Notes: generated by a model not told the origin, from the sequence alone. 64,000 bases of DNA from Delphinus delphis (GCF_949987515.2 NC_082689.1:12289212-12353211), one strand, 5' to 3'. Numbered from the stretch's first letter, positions 15,620 through 27,310 are shown. Translations and numbers: made by a program.

Positions 15620-15782
15620 GGGCTTCCCTGGTGGCGCAGTGGTTGAGAGTCCGCCTGCCGATGCAGGGGACACAGGTTTGTGCCCCGGTCTGGGAAGATC
15701 CCACATGCCGCGGAGCGGCTGGGCCCGTGAGCCATGGCCACTGAGCCTGCGCGTCCGGAGCCTGTGCTCCGCAACGGGAGAG
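15620..15782 (+). mobile_element. CHR-2-like SINE lacking its 3' tail
   Basis: Near-consensus GC-rich CHR copy: GGGCTTCCCTGGTGGCGCAG, box-A-like TGGCGCAGTGGTTGAG, GTGCCCCGGTCTGGG, CATGCCGCGGAGCGGCTGGG, CTGCGCGTCCGGAGCC. It stops at CCGCAACGGGAGAG and passes directly into unrelated CGCTGCTTGGGG. The usual GGCCACAACAGTGAGAGGCC segment and A-tail are absent. Confidence 0.88.
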
Positions 15783-16743
15783 CGCTGCTTGGGGATTTCA
15801 TGTGAGACTAAACAGGATTACATGTGTTGGGAAGGGTAGAGAATGAAGTGGCAGTCATCTCACATGATGGAAGGAAATTTTTTGTTTTAATAAGTTGTTT
15901 CAAATATTTATCATCCATAATTTAATGTGTAAGTTAAAAACTTTAACTCATAGAAATCCAATGTGTGAAGTGATTCCAGATTAGAGATGAATTTCCTTGG
16001 AGAATAGAAATCAATCAAAACACCTACTTTGGGGGCTTCACAGATCTCTGACTCTTTCTTGCTATCTTCAGCAGTATAATTAAAAATCAGGGGCAAACCT
16101 AAGGGATGAACAAACTTCTTGTATGTGAAATTGTGAAGTAAACTCCATGTGGCAATAGCTGAGTGATAGAGCTCTTCCTACTTGCAGGTATTTTTGTTTG
16201 TTTGTTTGTCTTTTTTAGTTGGTGTCAGCAACGTTTTGGTTTTAAAAACACCAATGAGTCAACTCACTAACTGAACCAAACCCAACAAAACAAACCAGAA
16301 AAGAGAGACAAAGATGATGATGTTGAAGAGAAACACTTGTATTTCACAGTTCTGCTCAGGACTAGTTTTTCCTGAAACATTTTTCCATTAAGTCACACAG
16401 CAGCTTATGATATCAATTCATGGTTCATTAAAAACCTTTCTCCTGCCTGGAGCTCTATTTGCAGTCAGTGGGAACACAAATGGAAAGAGATTTTAGAGTG
16501 ATGGTGTGTGGGTTCTTACTGTGAGTGAAATCCCATTCAGGATGACTGAAGGGCTGATTTGTGCAAGTTATGGATGCAGTATTGACCCTAAATAGGTGCT
16601 GGGTTCAACTTTGGGAAGAACTGGAAAACCTGTGGGAGATTTATATTCATATGTCAAGGCAATGCTTTTAAGTTATGGCCAACCAAATTGTTTTAACAGT
16701 GTGCAAAGAAATAATTTAGTTAAGTAATTATAAAGAAAATGTT
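15783..16743. other. Unique DNA, no gene seen
   Basis: No repeat recognised except a short TTTG run near 16192-16208. No coding evidence. The last 12 bases (16732-16743) are the left target-site copy of the next SINE. Confidence 0.5.
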
Positions 16744-16960
16744 GGGCTTCCCTGGTGGCGCAGTGGTTGAGTCTGCCTGCCGATGCAGGGGATGCAGGTT
16801 CGTGCCCCGGTCTGGGAAGATCCCACATGCCGCGGAGCGGCTGTGCCCGTGAGCCATGGACGCTGAGCCTGCGCGTCCGGAGCCTGTGCTCCGCAATGAG
16901 AGAGGCCACAACAGTGAGAAGCCCATGTATCGCAAAAAAAAAAAAAAAAAAAAAAAAAAA
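16744..16960 (+). mobile_element. CHR-2-like SINE, near-perfect target duplication
   Basis: Full GC-rich CHR copy with head, GTGCCCCGGTCTGGG, GCGTCCGGAGCCTGTG and GAGAGGCCACAACAGTG, then a run of 28 A (16934-16961). Flanked by AAAGAAAATGTT (16732-16743) and an AAAGAAAAAATGTT version (to 16972). The long A-run and low divergence suggest a fairly recent insertion. Confidence 0.92.
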
Positions 16961-17119
16961 AGAAAAAATGTTAAAACCAAAGATTTTTAGATTTAATCCT
17001 GTTTCTGGGATTTCCTCATTTTATTTTCATCTTCTACAACCTCAGTGCCTCAGTTCTTATCGTCTCAGAAATGGGGAGATCAATGCTGCTTCACGAGGTT
17101 ACTAGAAGAAACAACTTAA

Positions 17120-17350
17120 GAAATAGGTTTGGGGGATCAAGAGGTACCATCTTCCAGTTACAAAATAAATGAGTCACAGGTATGAAATGTACAGTGTGGG
17201 GAATATAGTTAATAATAATGTAGTATCTTTGTGTGGTGACAAAGAGTAACTAGACTTCCTAGTGATCATTTTGAAATGTATAGAAATATCAAATCACTTT
17301 GTGATTGAACTAACATAGTGCTGTCGGTCAATTATACTTCAAAAACAAAC
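17120..17350 (+). mobile_element. L1M 3' end
   Basis: GAATATAGTTAATAATAATG, TGGTGACAAAGAGTAACTAG, TGAACTAACATAGTGCTG and GTCAATTATACTTCAAAAAC are the old L1MA/MB-type 3' untranslated pattern, ending in a CAAA-rich tail. Confidence 0.75.
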
Positions 17351-17359
17351 AAACAAAAA

Positions 17360-17735
17360 AAATAGAAAAAGAGATCAAATTTGTGATTACCAGAGGCAGG
17401 GGTGGGGAGAGGGGGAATTGGATGAAGGTGGTCAAAAGGAACAAACTTTCAGTGATAAGATAAATAAGTACTATAAATTCAATGTATGACCTGAATAATA
17501 TAATTAACATGGTTGTGTATGTATGAAAGTTGTTCAAAGAATAATCATGAGTTCTCCTCATAAGTAAAATATATTTTTTTTCTTTTTCTTTTATTATGTA
17601 TCTATATGAGTTGCTGGATGTTCACTAAACTTATTGCAGTAACCATTTCACAATGTATGTAAGTCAAATAATTATGCTGTACACCTTAAACTTATACAGA
17701 CCTGTCTGTCAGTTACATCTCAATAAGACTGGAAG
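17360..17735 (+). mobile_element. Second L1M 3' end, same orientation
   Basis: Starts GAGATCAAATTTGTGATTAC and CAGAGGCAGGGGTGGGGAG, runs through ATGTAAGTCAAATAATTATG and CTGTACACCTTAAACTTATA, and ends CAGTTACATCTCAATAAGAC. Same class of element as its left neighbour, so it is a separate insertion or a tandem duplication. A T-rich segment interrupts it near 17569-17595. Confidence 0.75.
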
Positions 17736-18769
17736 AAAAAAATGTTATTGCAGTCATTCTGCAAGGATGAAATATTAAAATTTTGGAAAAATTATTTATA
17801 TCAATGCAAAAAAGATTGTCGATTGGATTTATTGATAACTCTGATATTTCGCCTGTTCTTTTGGGTTATGTTCCTTTGACATATCAATAGTTTACTTAGC
17901 TGCTCTTTTGGAGATGTTCTGATTGAAAATTTAACCAACATTTCTTTCCTTATTCATATAAGTTCTTTCAGTTTTTAAACATCTCTTCTTTGATCTAAAG
18001 CTTTTTTGGAGGCTTTTATTTTTTCTAGAATGTAAGCTAGAATCATGGAGAAGAATTTTCTGCAGTACTTTAGTCTTGTTTATAAGAGTAAGTTCTTTAA
18101 AAATTTCATAACTGATGTTTCCAAGGGTTCACAATTAAATATTAATACATTGGGGTTGAACTACAAAACACCAGTTTCTGGAGGAAAGAGTCAAATAGTC
18201 AACAAATCAACAAATGGTGAGAGCTAGTGAATACTCTGAGCTAGCTATTTATCATTGGTGTTTGGTAATTGTGATTTATTGGGGAAAGTTACAATTCTCT
18301 GAGTTCATCAGGCTTTCACTTCTGTATTGTGGCCCAGGCTTACTGCATTTGTTTGTAACATAAATCATGTCCGGATACCAAAGACTACAGACCTGCTAAC
18401 CTTTAAGCTTTTGATTTTTTTTTTTGTTTTCTTTGTATTCTTTGTGTTTCCTTATTAGGAAATCTTGATGCTATGCTCTAATGCATATTATTTTCTTAAA
18501 AGAAATGTTATCCAGAAATATGATTTGATATAAGGGTTACTAGAAGACAGGTGAGCTTCAAATTTATGGCATTTGACATCTCTTTTTTTTTAAAAAAAAA
18601 AAAACCTCTTCTTGGTGTCATTTTGGATCAGAATCACCTACTCAAAGACTGTTGTTTCTTGAAATCCTGACAATAAGAAGTTCATTAGCTCGTATTGTGG
18701 ATAGTTAAAAAATTAGCATACTAAATATTGCTTTAAGTTACAGGTTACTGTCTCCCTTCTTTTATGAAA
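17736..18769. other. Unique AT-rich DNA, no gene seen
   Basis: No repeat family recognised apart from T/A runs around 18416-18425 and 18582-18605. Confidence 0.5.
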
Positions 18770-19112
18770 TCCCCTCAGAATGCTTTGCTCTTAAATCTTT
18801 ACTTGCTAGGTTCCTTCCTGTCATTCAAAGTTCACATCAAATGTCATTTCCTCAAGTAGGAAATGATGTCTAAAGCTCTAATGCTTTCTAAAGTGGTCCC
18901 CTGCCATTACTCTCCATCACATTACCTTATTTTATGTCAATATCTGAAATCATCTTACCTATCTGTTTCCTTTTTTATTGTCTGTATCCTCTCAGTAGGA
19001 GGAAACCTTTGTGAGGGCCGAGATCTTGCCCTTCTTGTTTTCAGCTGTATCCTCAGAGCTATATCCCCAATTTGGGACTCAGGATGTAATAGACACTCAA
19101 TAAATACTTAAA
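18770..19112 (+). mobile_element. L2 LINE 3' end
   Basis: Degraded L2 3' pattern: TCACATCAAATGTCATTTCC, TTATTGTCTGTATCC, AGGAGGAAACCTTTGTGAGG, GCTGTATCCTCAGAGC, ending AGACACTCAATAAATACTT. L2 is an inactive, ancient LINE. Confidence 0.7.
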
Positions 19113-19834
19113 AAAATTCAATAAACAAATTAAATTGGAATTACCAAGAGATTTTTCCCCTGCAGTTTACTATGTGTATAATCTTGAGCACATTCTTTGA
19201 TCCCATTCATCTTATTTCTTTCTTTGTAGAATATTGAGTTGAGGAACATGACTTAAAAGGTTGCTTTAAGGTTGAAAAGCGTGACAGCTTTAACTTTGAC
19301 AATTCCATTTAAATTAGTGCAGTTTAATGTCAAGAAAGCGCTTTGCATTGGGTTACTCTACTAGCAGACATCTGTAATATTTCAGCCAAATTATTGTTTT
19401 CCTTGGATTTTGAGAGGAAAGTTTCTTACCTTATATTTTTTCCTCTCTTGGATACTTCCTTTCTGCTATAACATTGACTTGACATCATGGTATGGAAGAA
19501 AAAAGGCCACTGTTTAAAAGGACACCTATCATCTCTGGCTGTGCTCTGTCAGGACTTGATCAAACTTGGCTTAGTGTTACTGAAGTTAAGCTCAAGAGAT
19601 GTTCCTGAATCTCCAGTTCGCTCTGAGTGATCAGGGGTCTTTGAAAGGGCTCAATATCTACTCTTCATTTTTTCCACAGTTCAAATTCAAAGCCCAGATT
19701 TCAAGTGACTAAGATAAACAGATGACAAGTGGCTTTTTTCGCCTCCTATATTTGACCACACTATGTATTCTTATGATATATTTTAATAACCCTATTTAAA
19801 ATAGGATAAGAAATCTGATCCTTCTTATTCTCTT

Positions 19835-19883
19835 CTCATGTTAATTTTCTCCTTGGTACTTAGCAATTTATCACCATCTAATA

Positions 19884-19921
<38 letters not shown>

Positions 19922-20066
19922 CTTATTTATTTATCTTCATTTTGTTTTTCTTCAGTAGATTGGAAGCTCCACATGAGAATATTTTTCTATTTTTGCCTGT
20001 TTCCTCCCTGTGTGTCTATGGTGTGTCACGTACTAGAAATATAATAAATATTTGTTGAATGAATAT
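19835..20066 (+). mobile_element. L2 3' end containing a CA microsatellite
   Basis: TTAGCAATTTATCACCATCT, then a CA repeat, then TTATTTATTTATC, AGATTGGAAGCTCCACATGA and ATAAATATTTGTTGAATGAA, a typical L2 terminus. Confidence 0.7.
19885..19918. repeat. (CA)17 microsatellite
   Basis: Uninterrupted CA dinucleotides, 34 nt, sitting inside an L2 fragment. Confidence 0.97.
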
Positions 20067-21074
20067 TTACATATATAATTTCTAGACACTTTTTTTTCCA
20101 TTAAATCTATTATCAGAAAAGCAGGACCTATGATTTCTCATTAAAAAAATCAGTCATTATTTTGGAACTTAATTTTGTCATTGATTAGTGTTCACTGTAT
20201 ATGTTAAACTCTACAATTTTTCCTTTGGAATGGGAATTGAGAAAAAGTCCATAAGAAGATATTCAAATTAGCTTGCATGCAAACAGTCAACCTTACAAGA
20301 TTCTGATGAATAGAAAAGAGAGCATTTAAGAAAAAAAAAGCTTCCATGGGTATATAGTTTAATGATCTCACACAGAATGCTTCCTATTTTTTAAATCTTC
20401 ATTAAAGAAGAAGAGAGAAATTTTGTTTATTCTTTTGATCACCGTACTTCTTAGTTTCTACACTATGAAGTAGGAGGAAAAGGTTTGTTTTTTACATGAG
20501 TTAAAATTTCCATAAATTTCATTTTTTTTTTCAGGATAATTTGAGCTTTTTGAGTGCTAAGCACCCCGTTCCTTTCTCATACTTAACTAGATTAATCTCA
20601 GGAGGGAAAACATGTTGAACAGCATTTTCTTCTTTCCAGTAAATCAAATTAAGGGTTGTTCAACATGTCAAGCAGGATGGGGGAGCTCTGTGAAGTGTTT
20701 TTTTCCCAGAAGAGCAGGCATCCACTATTCATAAGACTCTAGCAAGCAGAACAACGAAGAGAACTAAATAGCAAATTGCCAGGACTTAATAAAAATCTGA
20801 ATGATCTTTCCTTCTTAAAGGAAAAGGGTCACTGATCCAAAGCATGCTATTGACACGAACAAGAAAGAAAAATGAATACATGGACTTGGAAGAGTGAATT
20901 TTAGGTTAGTTAAACTGAACCCACCTGTTGTCCCCAATTATTTTATTTTTCAAAAAGTGAACCCAAAGTGTTAGAAATCCCAGATTATAGAAAGATCTTT
21001 TTTTGGAGTTAAATGAACCAAAAGCATAATTTCCCCTTCTGAAACACATCCCAACCATTCAATTTCTCACTATT
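20067..21074. other. Unique AT-rich DNA, no gene seen
   Basis: No repeat family or coding exon recognised. Confidence 0.5.
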
Positions 21075-21330
21075 CATTCATACATTCCAGGGGCCTATTG
21101 TCTACGAGACAGACCAACCTGGAAATAATTACAGTGGTATGACAAATGTCCTAATAAAAATGTGGACAATGTACAGAGAAGGATTTGGTTAACGCTGCCT
21201 GCAGAATTTAGACAAAGCTCTTGTCAGAGAGTGACATTTGAACCACGTTTTAAAGAATAAGGAGGATTTTTCCAGCAGGACAACGTGGAAGGAACATATT
21301 GACAAAAAGGAGATGGCTTTTTCAAAGCAA
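21075..21330 (-). mobile_element. L2 fragment
   Basis: Read backwards this follows L2 3' sequence: ATTCATTCATACATTCCAGG, ACAGTGGTATGACAAATGTC, AGAGAGTGACATTTGAACC and ATAAGGAGGATTTTTCCAGC. Strongly diverged. Confidence 0.55.
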
Positions 21331-22589
21331 TCAGTATGAAAAAGAGCAAATAAAAAGTGTGTAAGTCCTTACTTGTTTCACAAAAGGCTTGTAGTTCATT
21401 TTCCTGAAGGCTAATATTACTTTTTTTTTTTTTAACAATTATATACCTGCTTTTCATGTCTAGCCCAATAAAGTCTCCAATAACCAAATTTAGATGACTA
21501 AAACCAGAGTGTCAGGGAGACATACTTTTAATGGGAATCATTTGTTTAAATCACTATGGTGAAGAAATGTGTTCACTTGTCAGTTAAATAGCCTAGATGC
21601 TCTGCAAGCATTTCCAAGATAGCTATTCACAATGATTGGTCCTCTTGTGGGTAAAATGCTGCCGTTTCCCCATTGCTGGTGATGGAATGTCTTGATTAAT
21701 ATCTCTCACTTTTCTTCGGTCTCCCTCCTGGGTGTTTTGGCCATGACTTCATGGGAATTCAACCGTTGCTTGGTAGAAATATTTGTAGAGTTGTTAGGAC
21801 AGCTCATACACTCCTTGAAACAGATGTTTGTTTGCTCCCATTACTCCTTCGGCCCTCTTGCCTCCTTTCTTAGCTGCCTCGCCTGTTTCCCATCACCTTC
21901 TTCCTGTCCCCTCAAAAGGAGGTAAGACTTGTCCAAGCTATGATCTCTCTACTCATTTTTCTTAATCCTTATCATTTACTCAATACTGTAGATGTTATAA
22001 AATTAAAGAACTATCCCAAATCTGATTATTCTTGCTTATACTTTAAGTAAATGTACAATTATTTGAGTTTTAAGGTTGTAATAGAAGTATTTTTGGAAAT
22101 ATTAATAATGCTTTCTATTTTATGATAAAATATTTTCTATTATGTTATGATAATATTAAATTTGATTTAATTAATCTTTATGAACTGGTATAGCATCATG
22201 AAAAATTATTATAATATTTAATAAAGTAGAATATTAGTCTTTACATATAGCTCTTAAGTGTATACGTACACATGGGTGATGAAAAGAATAAAAATCCTAT
22301 TGCACAGACTCTTTTATTTTTCTGTTTATGATACTTGTCACATCTAAATATAAATTATGATAATTATTACTTAGGCCAATAAGCATTAAACTCCATAAAT
22401 GAAACATTCACCTTTTCACTCTTCTTACACATGCCTGAAATATATGAAACGAAGTACAGCCAACATATTAATCGCCCATTTAGCCAAGAAACGAAAAATA
22501 AAACTTTCTCAAAATATAAACAAAGATTTTAAAAAAGTTTTTACGTTTTTAAAACTAATAGATATCGATAATATTTAAGATGGGGGGTT
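21331..22589. other. Unique AT-rich DNA, no gene seen
   Basis: No repeat family recognised. 22080-22240 is very AT-rich. No coding evidence. Confidence 0.5.
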
Positions 22590-22605
22590 TAAGTGATCAC
22601 CTTTT

Positions 22606-22805
22606 TTTTTTTTGCGATATGCGGGCCTCTCACTGTTGGGGCCTCTCCCGTTGCGGAGCACAGGCTCCCGACGCGCAGGCTCAGCGGCCATGGCTCACGG
22701 GCCCAGCCACTCCGCGGCATGTGGGATCTTCCCTGACCGGGGCACGAACCCGTGTCCCATGCATCGGCAGGTGGACTTTCAACCACTGCGCCACCAGGGA
22801 AGCCC
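22606..22805 (-). mobile_element. CHR-2-like SINE with perfect 16-bp target duplication
   Basis: Reverse-oriented full copy: T-run, GCGGGCCTCTCACTGTTGGG, GCGCAGGCTCAGCGGCCATG, then GCGCCACCAGGGAAGCCC. Flanked by identical TAAGTGATCACCTTTT at 22590-22605 and 22806-22821. The intact duplication and GC-rich body with retained CpGs suggest a young insertion. Confidence 0.95.
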
Positions 22806-22994
22806 TAAGTGATCACCTTTTGTATCTATATTTAAACATGATTTAATGAGAGTTATTGGTTTGGAATGCATAGTTACATTAAGGGGCATTGTTTAGTTGG
22901 AAAGAAATTGAATTATCCTGTAAACACGACTTTTTGTGGGATGCAATTTGATCTCAAGTGTTGTCATTTCCACAGAATTATTAATTTTTGATAT

Positions 22995-23225
22995 CACATG
23001 ATGATAGTTAACACTTACTTTGTATAGGCATCATTCTAAGTGTTTTATATTTATCTACTTATTTGATAATCAGAACTGCCCTATGGAGAAAGTACTGTGG
23101 ATCATCCCTGTTTAGCAGATAAGGAAACTGAGGCACTCAGTGGTTAAGGTCCAGGCCACATAGCTAGTGAGAAACTTCTGGCTTCAGCTCTCTGCAGTTT
23201 GTGCTAGTAACCACTGAACTCTATT
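22995..23225 (-). mobile_element. MIR SINE
   Basis: Backward MIR: ACACTTACTTTGTATAGGCA, TCATTCTAAGTGTTTTATA, AGATAAGGAAACTGAGGCAC, CACATAGCTAGTGAG and AGTAACCACTGAACTCT, covering nearly the whole element. Confidence 0.85.
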
Positions 23226-23929
23226 TTTTTAAATAATTAGGTGTCCTGTTGGACTACTCCTTCTACTAAATTAGTTGTGTATTAAATGTTTGAGGAACAT
23301 TTAATGAGTGACTGAAAATTACATATATAAAATCATGATCAATCAAAAGCCAGCCATCCTGGAGGTTGGAGTAGAGAGAAGCCTTTTGTGCTAATCCAGG
23401 TGAATTGTGATGAAGGCTAGAGAGGAGGATGGATAGAAGAGAGGTGAAAGATGAAATCCTTTTCATTTGGTGACTGATTGATTAAAGGTGGGGGAAGATT
23501 GAAAGGGTATAGTCTTGAATGGTTCCTTTGATTCTAGTCTGGCAACTGGGTATGGACAGTGGGATCATTAAGATAGAGGACACAAAACGTGAGAAGTGGG
23601 CACATTCAGGAAGATTGGGTTGTTTGTGTCTAGAATTCAAGGTTGTAGCTTGGTATTTAGATATATGTTTGAGAGCATATTTGATTGACCTTCAACTAGA
23701 CAAGGAAAAGAGGTCCCCTGAAACACTAGATGTGTCTCTCTTAAGCTCCTTGTGTCTCAAGTGGACATTCCCCTTGAGTCACACTTCTGATCGTTCTAGG
23801 GCATTTAATATCAGCTGTATTTTCCCTTGAGGATAGAATCAAATTCCCAAGGCAACCATTTGCTAATTCTAAAAGACTGATCTAATCTTTGTGGAGATAT
23901 GCTTCACTGGCCAACCATAGACAGGGTTT
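23226..23929. other. Unique DNA, no gene seen
   Basis: No repeat recognised. The 103-codon frame at 23519-23830 has no domain or splice context that I can recognise. Confidence 0.5.
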
Positions 23930-24555
23930 CAGGTAAGAGGACTTTAGTTGTTCATCTTAATTGGTACCATAAATGGAATCAGAAGCAGTTTAGATATAAC
24001 ATAATTAATGTGGGGTGGGCATAAGGCAGAAGCAGAGTCCTGTGTTGCCTGTTCTTAGAGACAAGCAGAGGAGACACCAGAATTGGGATAGACCAATGCG
24101 GTGGTCATGGAGTTGCATTTCTCATCTGTCCCAGCAAGAAAATTGCTGTGAGGAACAGAGCTGCCTACCTAACAATCTCCAGTTACCACAACTTTGGGCT
24201 CCATAGGGGCATTCACACCGTGGCCAATGACTAAGCACAGCGGTAGTGCTAGATATAGCAGTCCTGCCATAAATGGGAGTCCATTCATGGACATTCTTTG
24301 CTCACGAGCTTCCTGTTAACCTGACCAAGACATTTTCAAAACTTCACTGTAGTCTGAGACTTTTTTATCCAATTCTCTTCCCACTCTTCTTGCACAAATG
24401 TCTGACCTGCACTGTCGTTGGAAAGTTCTTCCCGTCTATTCCTGCTTCCTTTATCTTAATTCTACATAGGCCTTTCTCACAATAAAGCTCTTACACATCT
24501 AATCCCATCTTGGCATCTATTTCTCAGAGGACCCGAACCCGGTTATGGGTTAAAA
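23930..24555 (+). mobile_element. Probable LTR-like fragment, family uncertain
   Basis: The right end has an LTR-like layout: AATAAAGCTCTTACACATC (24481-24499), ATCCCATCTTGGCATCTATT, then TCTCAGAGGACCCGAACCCG. Polyadenylation signals followed by this kind of tail are seen in mammalian ERV LTRs. I cannot name the family, and the left boundary is a guess. Confidence 0.35.
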
Positions 24556-25304
24556 TGACAAGAGTTTCTATGTGACATATAAGCATATATTACTTACCAT
24601 GTCTCAGATGATACTCCTATCCTCACCTTTGGGCTAAAGATGATCTATTACTGGTCATCCCTGGATAAGAGGCCTTCTGTTTAGCCTGGCCAAAAGAGCA
24701 CATTGACATACATTCTTGAAAGTCACAGAAAGATAAAGATATACATAAAACTAGTTTTGAGATTATTTTAAGCAAACGGTCACACAAATTCTTGAAGTTG
24801 GCAATTGTCTAAGTTTCTGAAGGATAGATAATTGAACGATGGGAGTGAAAGTTGACAGCTGATCCCTGTGGAACACGAACATAAATGCAAGGGGAGAAAG
24901 AGGAATTCACAAGGGCAACCAGAGAGAATAAGTAAAACGATAGCAGTAAATGGGAGAGGTGACATGCAGGCCACTGGATAAGAAAGGGTTCAGAAGTAAG
25001 GAGCAGTCAGCAGTGCCAACTACCAAAGAGAAAGCAAAGAAGAGAAAGACAGAGTCTTTTCACCGATCTGATACTATGGGTGTTATTAGTGACCTTAGCA
25101 GGAGCAGTTTTACTGGAGTGGGGAGGACAAAAGTGAATAGCAGTATGTTCACGAATAAGAGCTATGGTAGTGGATAGTATGAATATAGATGTTTATTTTA
25201 AAAAAATTTATTATTTCGTAAAGGAAAGAAGAGAGAGAAGAAACAGAAAGAAATGCAAACTTAGGGCCAACTTTTTTTTTAAACATAGGAGAAATTTTCT
25301 GTTG
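24556..25304. other. Unique DNA, no gene seen
   Basis: No recognised repeat or exon. Confidence 0.5.
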
Positions 25305-25445
25305 GATGAGTGGTTTTGGGCCCATCATTTAACTATCCCATGATTCAGTTTCTTCATCTGTAAAATGAGGGGAGTAATTATGCTTTCTCGGTGTTCTTTT
25401 GAGGGATAAAGGAGCTGATATACATAAAATACTGGAAGAGTGCCT
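25305..25445 (+). mobile_element. MIR SINE (central part)
   Basis: TTTAACTATCCCATGATTCA, GTTTCTTCATCTGTAAAATG and AGGGGAGTAATTATG match the MIR core. The 5' tRNA-like region is missing or degraded. Confidence 0.75.
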
Positions 25446-26567
25446 GTATTGCACATCCTAAAGCCAATGAAATGTTTGCTTGTACGTAAAATTGCTTGTA
25501 TGTAAAAGTAAATGAAAAATATCTACGGAGAGGGAAGTTTGGAGTTTTAGGTTTTCCTTCAGAGACAAAAGGAAATGAGGAATAAAGTTTCAAATTAATA
25601 AATAGATTTTTCTTTTTATCCTGATAGTTCCCATGTTCTCATGGAGGAATGAAGGTCTCTGTATGAACAGTAGATCTTCTTACTCTTTCCTGGCTAGCTA
25701 GTGTCAAAGCTTCCATGAATAAGCTAGCAGGTAATGGGTTGGAAGTTTTGAGGAAAGAAGTGAAGTTTAGAGCATCTGCTGAGAAGCAAAGGAAAGATGA
25801 ATGGGGTAAGGATAGATAGAAGGGCTGCTGGGATTATTAATGTACATGCTTAGAAATTATTAATTCATATGGGCTTTCATCATCAAGCTCCCTGAGTGAT
25901 ATTCTTTAGCAGGGTTCAGTCATCTGGGATAAAGAACAGGCAAGTTAGGCAACTGGATTTATCCAGATCTATACTATTCCAGGGCAAATGAGGTGGAGAA
26001 AGCAAGAAAGCAAGAAAACAAGAGTTTGAGGAAAGGACCAGGAAATATTTATGTGATAGGCCTAAGAAAATGGGTTAGAAAGGTATGGAAGTAAGCAGGC
26101 AATTAGGAAGCATTGATGGGTACCACGGCCAGAGAGTCTCTATGAGGGTAAGAAATAGAGAGGTTTGGAAAGATGAGTTTGTGAAATGATCTTTGTAGTG
26201 GGAGAGTGAAATATTGGAATTTAATGAACAATATGTGGAACTTTACAAAATATCAGCCATGTTTTATAGGAACTGATGGTGTGAAGATAAGAAAATTACA
26301 GACATGGAGGAGATCAAGAAGCAGTTGTCTAACATAGTAAAACTATCAAAATGAACATGGATGTCAGCTAGGATGATGGCAAGACCATGGGTCTATCCTC
26401 ATGGAAGACCATGACCTACTGATAAAAAATCATTAGTGGGTCCAGCCAAAAGAGGAACACAAATTTGCCCAGGATCTCCTGTAGCACTTTTAAGAGAGCC
26501 ATTATTCTACTCTGATTAGAGCTTACATTTCTTTATTTTCTTTCTCTTTTCTCATTCTTTTCTTTAC

Positions 26568-26572
<5 letters not shown>
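25446..26572. other. Unique DNA, no gene seen
   Basis: No repeat recognised. Purine-rich in places (25980-26060). Confidence 0.5.

Positions 26573-26618
<46 letters not shown>
26573..26618. repeat. (AC)23 microsatellite
   Basis: 46 nt of uninterrupted AC, preceded by a T/C-rich tract. Confidence 0.97.
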
Positions 26619-26621
<3 letters not shown>

Positions 26622-26771
26622 AACAGAACAAAACAAAAACCAACCAAATTAAAAAAAAAACAAACTAATCTTCTAGGATCTGGGGCTAAAATATTGAGAA
26701 CAATAAAGTTTATTTATAGAGAGTGAAATTTTCAGGAGCCTCCAAATGCATTCATTAAAAAAAACATTATG

Positions 26772-26975
26772 GGGTTTCCCTGGTGGCGCAGTGGTTGAGA
26801 GTCCGCCTGCTGATGCAGGGGACACGGGTTCGTGCCCCGGTCTGGGAAGATCCCACATGCCGTGGAGCGGCTGGGCCCGTGAGCCATGGCCACTGAGCCT
26901 GCACGTCCGGAGCCTGTGCTCCACAACGGGAGAGGCCACAGCAGTGAGAGGCCCACGTACCGCAAAAAAAAACCC
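26772..26975 (+). mobile_element. CHR-2-like SINE, 13-bp target duplication
   Basis: GGGTTTCCCTGGTGGCGCAG head (one change from the usual GGGCTTCCC), GTTCGTGCCCCGGTCTGGG, GAGAGGCCACAGCAGTGAG, then an A-rich tail. AAAAAACATTATG occurs at 26759-26771 and 26976-26988. Confidence 0.94.
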
Positions 26976-27222
26976 AAAAAACATTATGTACATTTCTGCT
27001 CATTAACAAAATAAAGATTAGTGTCCCTTACGAAACATTTAAATTTTACTGCCAAATTATTGTAATGATGTTTTTCTAGGCCTAGACATTCTGGAAAATA
27101 CAGCTTCTAATAAAAAATTCTAAAAGCATCCAGAGAGAAAAATTCCAGATTTCCAACTGAAGTGCATCCCTGAAGCTGATTAAACATTAATATAATATGA
27201 ACACACACCCATTTATAAAAAG

Positions 27223-27280
27223 TAGACCATCAAAGGTCATTTTTTTTTATAGACCATCAAAGGTCATTTTTTTTTTTTAA
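27223..27280. repeat. Two-unit tandem duplication (27-bp period)
   Basis: TAGACCATCAAAGGTCATTT followed by a T-run occurs at 27223 and again at 27250. Each unit contains a small inverted repeat (GACC, ATCAAA, GGTC). Confidence 0.9.
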
Positions 27281-27310
27281 GCATAGGTCTTCTTAGAAGC
27301 CCATATGATT

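Noticed and set aside
15564..15839. Open frames of similar sequence (VVESPPADAGDTGSCPG-like and their opposite-strand partners) near 15.6, 16.8, 22.6, 26.8, 27.4, 38.5, 48.4 and 60.4 kb
   Set aside because: They recur only because they translate CHR SINE copies. Each is bounded by the SINE ends and they occur in several frames of both strands, so they are not a gene family.
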